A DNA stretch of 64,000 nt from Lachnotalea glycerini (lineage in GTDB: Bacteria; Bacillota; Clostridia; Lachnospirales; Lachnospiraceae). The position numbers and the translations under genes were made by a program. Each line of letters begins with the position of its first letter. The first letter of the stretch is position 1. The notes beneath the pieces are model-generated. The model was not told the DNA's origin. It was given only the letters and a program-made list of their open reading frames with translations, and searched no databases. The DNA lies in the NCBI RefSeq assembly GCF_003201285.1, contig NZ_QICS01000014.1, positions 38,323 through 102,322 on the forward strand, read 5' to 3'. Shown here piece after piece: positions 62,879 to 64,000 of the stretch.

Positions 62879-64000
62879 TAAATTACGAGAAGCATTGGAA
62901 GAATGTATGCAAAAGGATAATGCGCTTATACCAAGTGATAAGGAAATAAAAAAACAGTATACGCCCTCTGAAAAATTCAAAAAGAAAATGAGCGTACTGA
63001 TAAGACATGAAAAATTAAAGGAAAAGTTCATGTTGATTTATGGTATCAGAAAAAAAATTTATTATGTTGCAGGCGCAGCAATTTTAATACTTGGAATAAG
63101 GATAGGAATGACTGCTTTCATCACAGATAGACAGAGCAATGACAATGCAAGTCAAATAATAAAGACCGAAAGTACATCCAGTTCCCCAGATGCAAAATCA
63201 GATATTATGCTAGAAGAATCAGCGCTAAATGAGTCAGATAGCATTAATACCAAAGACACGGCTACGATAGAAGCCAATTCTGATGCGGGGACCGGTGCAG
63301 CCGGTATTGAAAGTTCACAAGAGGTGTCAAGCAGTACCAGCCAGGTATCTGGTCAAAAGCTGATTAAGGACGTCAGTATGTCGGTAGAGACAAAAACCTT
63401 TGATGAATTTATCTCAGAACTAAACAAACAGATTATAGAACTTGACGGTTATGTGGAAAGTTCAGATGTAAGTGGAGGAAGTTATCTATATGAAAGCGAT
63501 CGCAGCGGTTATCTTGTTGCAAGGATTCCGGCAGAGCAATTAGAAGGCTTTGTGACAACTGTAAAAGAAAAGGGAAATGTAGTTCATATAAGCGAACAAA
63601 CCACGGATGTAACTTTGCAATATGTCGATCTTGAAAGTCATTTAAAAGCATTAAGACTTGAGCAGGAAACGTTGTTAGGTCTGTTGGAAAATGCAACAAA
63701 AATGGAGGATGTTATTGCAATTCAAAGTCAGTTAACACAGGTTCGCTATGAGATTGAAAGCAATGAGTCCCAAGTTCGTACCTACGATAACTTAGTGAAT
63801 TATAGTACAGTAAGAATTGATATCACAGAGGTAGATAGAGAAACACCGGCAGAAACCAAGTCCTTTGCGGGAGAAATCAAAATCAAGCTTTCCAACAATC
63901 TTTATGCAATTAAAGAAGGATTTCGAAGCTTAATGATTGAGCTGATAGCAGCCTTTCCCTATCTTATAATCTGGGCAGTTGTCATAACTCTTGTTATCAT
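62862..64000 (+). CDS. DUF4349 membrane protein, probable anti-sigma factor (3' end outside window)
   Basis: At least 379 residues; the frame is open at the window end. GGAGGAGG lies 5 bases or so before ATG 62862, within the sigma gene. An N-terminal cytoplasmic part (1-65) precedes a membrane helix (about 66-87) and a Ser/Asp-rich linker. A DUF4349 domain follows (about 165-330; KLIKDVSMSVETKTFDEF, SGYLVARIPAEQLEGF, VDLESHLKALRLEQ, with a coiled coil). A second membrane helix starts near residue 362. The N-terminal segment could bind the sigma factor. The sigma/anti-sigma pairing is inferred from the overlap and topology. Confidence 0.85.
   Translation, partial: MHHSNDKLREALEECMQKDNALIPSDKEIKKQYTPSEKFKKKMSVLIRHEKLKEKFMLIYGIRKKIYYVAGAAILILGIRIGMTAFITDRQSNDNASQIIKTESTSSSPDAKSDIMLEESALNESDSINTKDTATIEANSDAGTGAAGIESSQEVSSSTSQVSGQKLIKDVSMSVETKTFDEFISELNKQIIELDGYVESSDVSGGSYLYESDRSGYLVARIPAEQLEGFVTTVKEKGNVVHISEQTTDVTLQYVDLESHLKALRLEQETLLGLLENATKMEDVIAIQSQLTQVRYEIESNESQVRTYDNLVNYSTVRIDITEVDRETPAETKSFAGEIKIKLSNNLYAIKEGFRSLMIELIAAFPYLIIWAVVITLVI

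Overview
The window is chromosomal DNA from a low-GC, spore-forming, Gram-positive anaerobe, most likely a member of the Lachnospiraceae (Clostridia). The evidence is a complete spoIIA (sigF) cluster joined to spoVA genes, T-box leaders on valS and leuA, AT-rich codon use, a FapA/DUF342 protein, and repeated ABC transporter plus two-component or LytTR cassettes. Genus cannot be fixed from the sequence alone. Most of the window is ordinary core genome; the accessory material is concentrated in a few places.

Layout. 1-7.4 kb: end of a Cdc48-like AAA+ ATPase, a small HAAS-like protein on the minus strand, then a NarL-type histidine kinase/response regulator pair with a three-gene ABC exporter. 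7.4-17.3 kb: T-box-controlled valS, an LtaS-like sulfatase, a FapA-like protein, folC with a translationally coupled 49-residue protein, and a zinc-ribbon/TPR membrane protein. 17.4-21.7 kb: spoIIAA-spoIIAB-sigF, a small membrane peptide and spoVAA-AB-AC-AD; no spoVAE follows. 21.8-30.7 kb: glyA, a family 2 glycosyltransferase, a MacB-like ABC system whose middle gene is a Ser/Asp-repeat secreted protein, a Big2/SLAP-like secreted protein, an AIM24-like protein and lgt. 30.8-37.6 kb: tRNA-Gly(GCC), ROK kinase, a second Big2/SLAP-like protein, thyA-folA, ilvE and a SpoIID-like/peptidoglycan-binding protein. 38-42.3 kb: carAB. 42.3-47.3 kb: a tandem structured repeat, then a 60-residue aureocin A53/lacticin Q-like leaderless bacteriocin candidate followed by two ABC transporters and a 31-residue membrane peptide. 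47.3-64 kb: nfo, a CPBP protease, gltBD, an ABC/LytTR/DUF3021 cassette, a FlxA-like protein, a leuA whose product carries an AraC-type DNA-binding domain, and an ECF sigma factor with a membrane DUF4349 protein that runs off the end.

Three observations stand out. (1) The bacteriocin-immunity/export locus at 43.0-47.3 kb looks like a new member of the leaderless class. (2) LeuA (61412-59424) fuses a full, leucine-regulated 2-isopropylmalate synthase to an AraC DNA-binding domain, downstream of a T-box with a Leu specifier (CUA); leucine could therefore be sensed at the tRNA level and at the protein level by one locus. (3) A family of about 181-bp non-coding repeats with three hairpin modules occurs at six sites, and at five of them it begins at or just after the T-run of a rho-independent terminator, in the direction of transcription. 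This includes the leaders of both T-box genes. It suggests a small element that targets terminators.
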